Of a stretch of DNA of 5,609 nt, positions 5,161-5,609 are shown one piece after another. The stretch is from NCBI GenBank assembly GCA_013205335.1, contig JABMNB010000519.1:1-5609 (forward strand). Direction: 5' to 3'. How positions within the stretch are numbered: position 1 is the first letter of the stretch; each line of letters opens with the position of its first letter. The notes below the pieces were generated by a model. It had not been told where the DNA came from. It saw only the letters and a list, made by a program, of their open reading frames with translations, and did no database searches. This DNA comes from Rhodospirillales bacterium (GTDB taxonomy: Bacteria > Pseudomonadota > Alphaproteobacteria > Reyranellales > Reyranellaceae). The position numbers and the translations under genes are program-made.

Positions 5161-5609
5161 ATGAGCGCCATAGCTGAAGTCCGCGGCCGCGAAATCCTCG
5201 ACAGCCGTGGCAATCCCACGGTCGAGGTCGAGGTCGAACTCGACAGCGGCGCCATGGGCCGCGCGGCCGTTCCGTCGGGCGCCTCGACCGGCGCGCACGA
5301 GGCGGTCGAGCTGCGCGACGGCGACAAGAAGCGCTACGGCGGCAAGGGCGTGCTGAAAGCCGTCGCGGCGGTCAACGGCGAGATCATGGATCTCCTGTCC
5401 GGCCTCGACGCGCTGGAACAGATCAAGATCGATCGCGCCCTGATCGAACTCGACGGCACGCCCAACAAGAGCCGCCTCGGCGCCAATGCCATCCTCGGCG
5501 TCTCGCTGGCGGTTGCCAAGGCGGCGGCCATGGACAGCGGCCTGCCGCTCTACCGCTATGTCGGCGGCAGCCACGCCTCGGTCCTGCCGGTGCCGATGAT
5601 GAACATCAT
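5161..5609 (+). CDS. eno: Enolase, N-terminal part (cut by the window edge)
   Basis: Glycolytic enzyme that interconverts 2-phosphoglycerate and phosphoenolpyruvate in the cytosol; in many bacteria it also binds the RNA degradosome. The open frame from the ATG at 5161 runs to the window end (149 complete codons and two bases), about a third of the usual 420-430 residues. Family signatures: G-R-E-I-L-D-S-R-G-N-P-T-V-E (9-22), the mobile catalytic loop P-S-G-A-S-T-G (38-44) with Ser42, and E-L-R-D-G-D (50-55). D-G-T-P-N-K-S-R-L-G-A-N-A-I-L-G-V-S (98-115) and the start of the barrel-leading V-L-P-V-P-M-M-N (141-148) follow. The C-terminal barrel with the Mg ligands is off the window. The start is supported by GGAGA 7 bases upstream and by the conserved N-terminus. 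It is divergent from the nitrile hydratase operon, with 123 bp between start codons. Confidence 0.97.
   Translation, partial: MSAIAEVRGREILDSRGNPTVEVEVELDSGAMGRAAVPSGASTGAHEAVELRDGDKKRYGGKGVLKAVAAVNGEIMDLLSGLDALEQIKIDRALIELDGTPNKSRLGANAILGVSLAVAKAAAMDSGLPLYRYVGGSHASVLPVPMMNI

Noticed and set aside
5101..5574. 157-codon open frame on the minus strand
   Set aside because: It is antisense to eno, which has clear enolase signatures on the plus strand.
1..5609. tRNA, rRNA or CRISPR array
   Set aside because: No cloverleaf-like segment, rRNA-like stretch or regularly spaced direct repeats were seen on either strand.

Overview
The window is GC-rich and reads like an alphaproteobacterial chromosome segment. 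It has dense genes with G/C at third positions, a core metabolic pair (pyrG and eno) close together, and secreted proteins with Ala-rich signal peptides. The exact genus cannot be fixed from the sequence; a Rhodospirillales/Hyphomicrobiales-type soil or freshwater bacterium is a guess.

Layout. Positions 1-204 hold a strong GC hairpin (probably the terminator of a gene that lies off the left edge) and an AT-richer leader. pyrG (CTP synthase) follows, complete and with all key residues. Two genes come next on the same strand: a secreted six-cysteine protein of unknown function, and a secreted protein with a peptidoglycan-binding-like repeat. The second starts one base after the stop of the first, so the two look translationally coupled. 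A 149-bp nested palindromic element flanked by AATC direct repeats fills the gap between these genes and a convergent two-gene operon. That operon, on the minus strand, encodes nitrile hydratase alpha and beta subunits (nitrile to amide). It is divergent from eno (enolase), whose first 149 codons close the window.

How the parts fit. pyrG and eno are housekeeping genes. In several alphaproteobacteria kdsA sits between them; here that space holds two envelope-type genes, the palindromic element and the nitrile hydratase operon, so this is a locally rearranged or accessory insertion site inside a core locus. The nitrile hydratase is the most unusual part. Its alpha-subunit metal motif reads C-C-T-L-C-S-C: a cobalt-type core with an extra cysteine in front. 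The alpha-then-beta gene order and the short beta subunit look more like the iron-type enzymes. No activator (metallochaperone) gene follows the beta gene, and the palindromic element lies where one would be expected.
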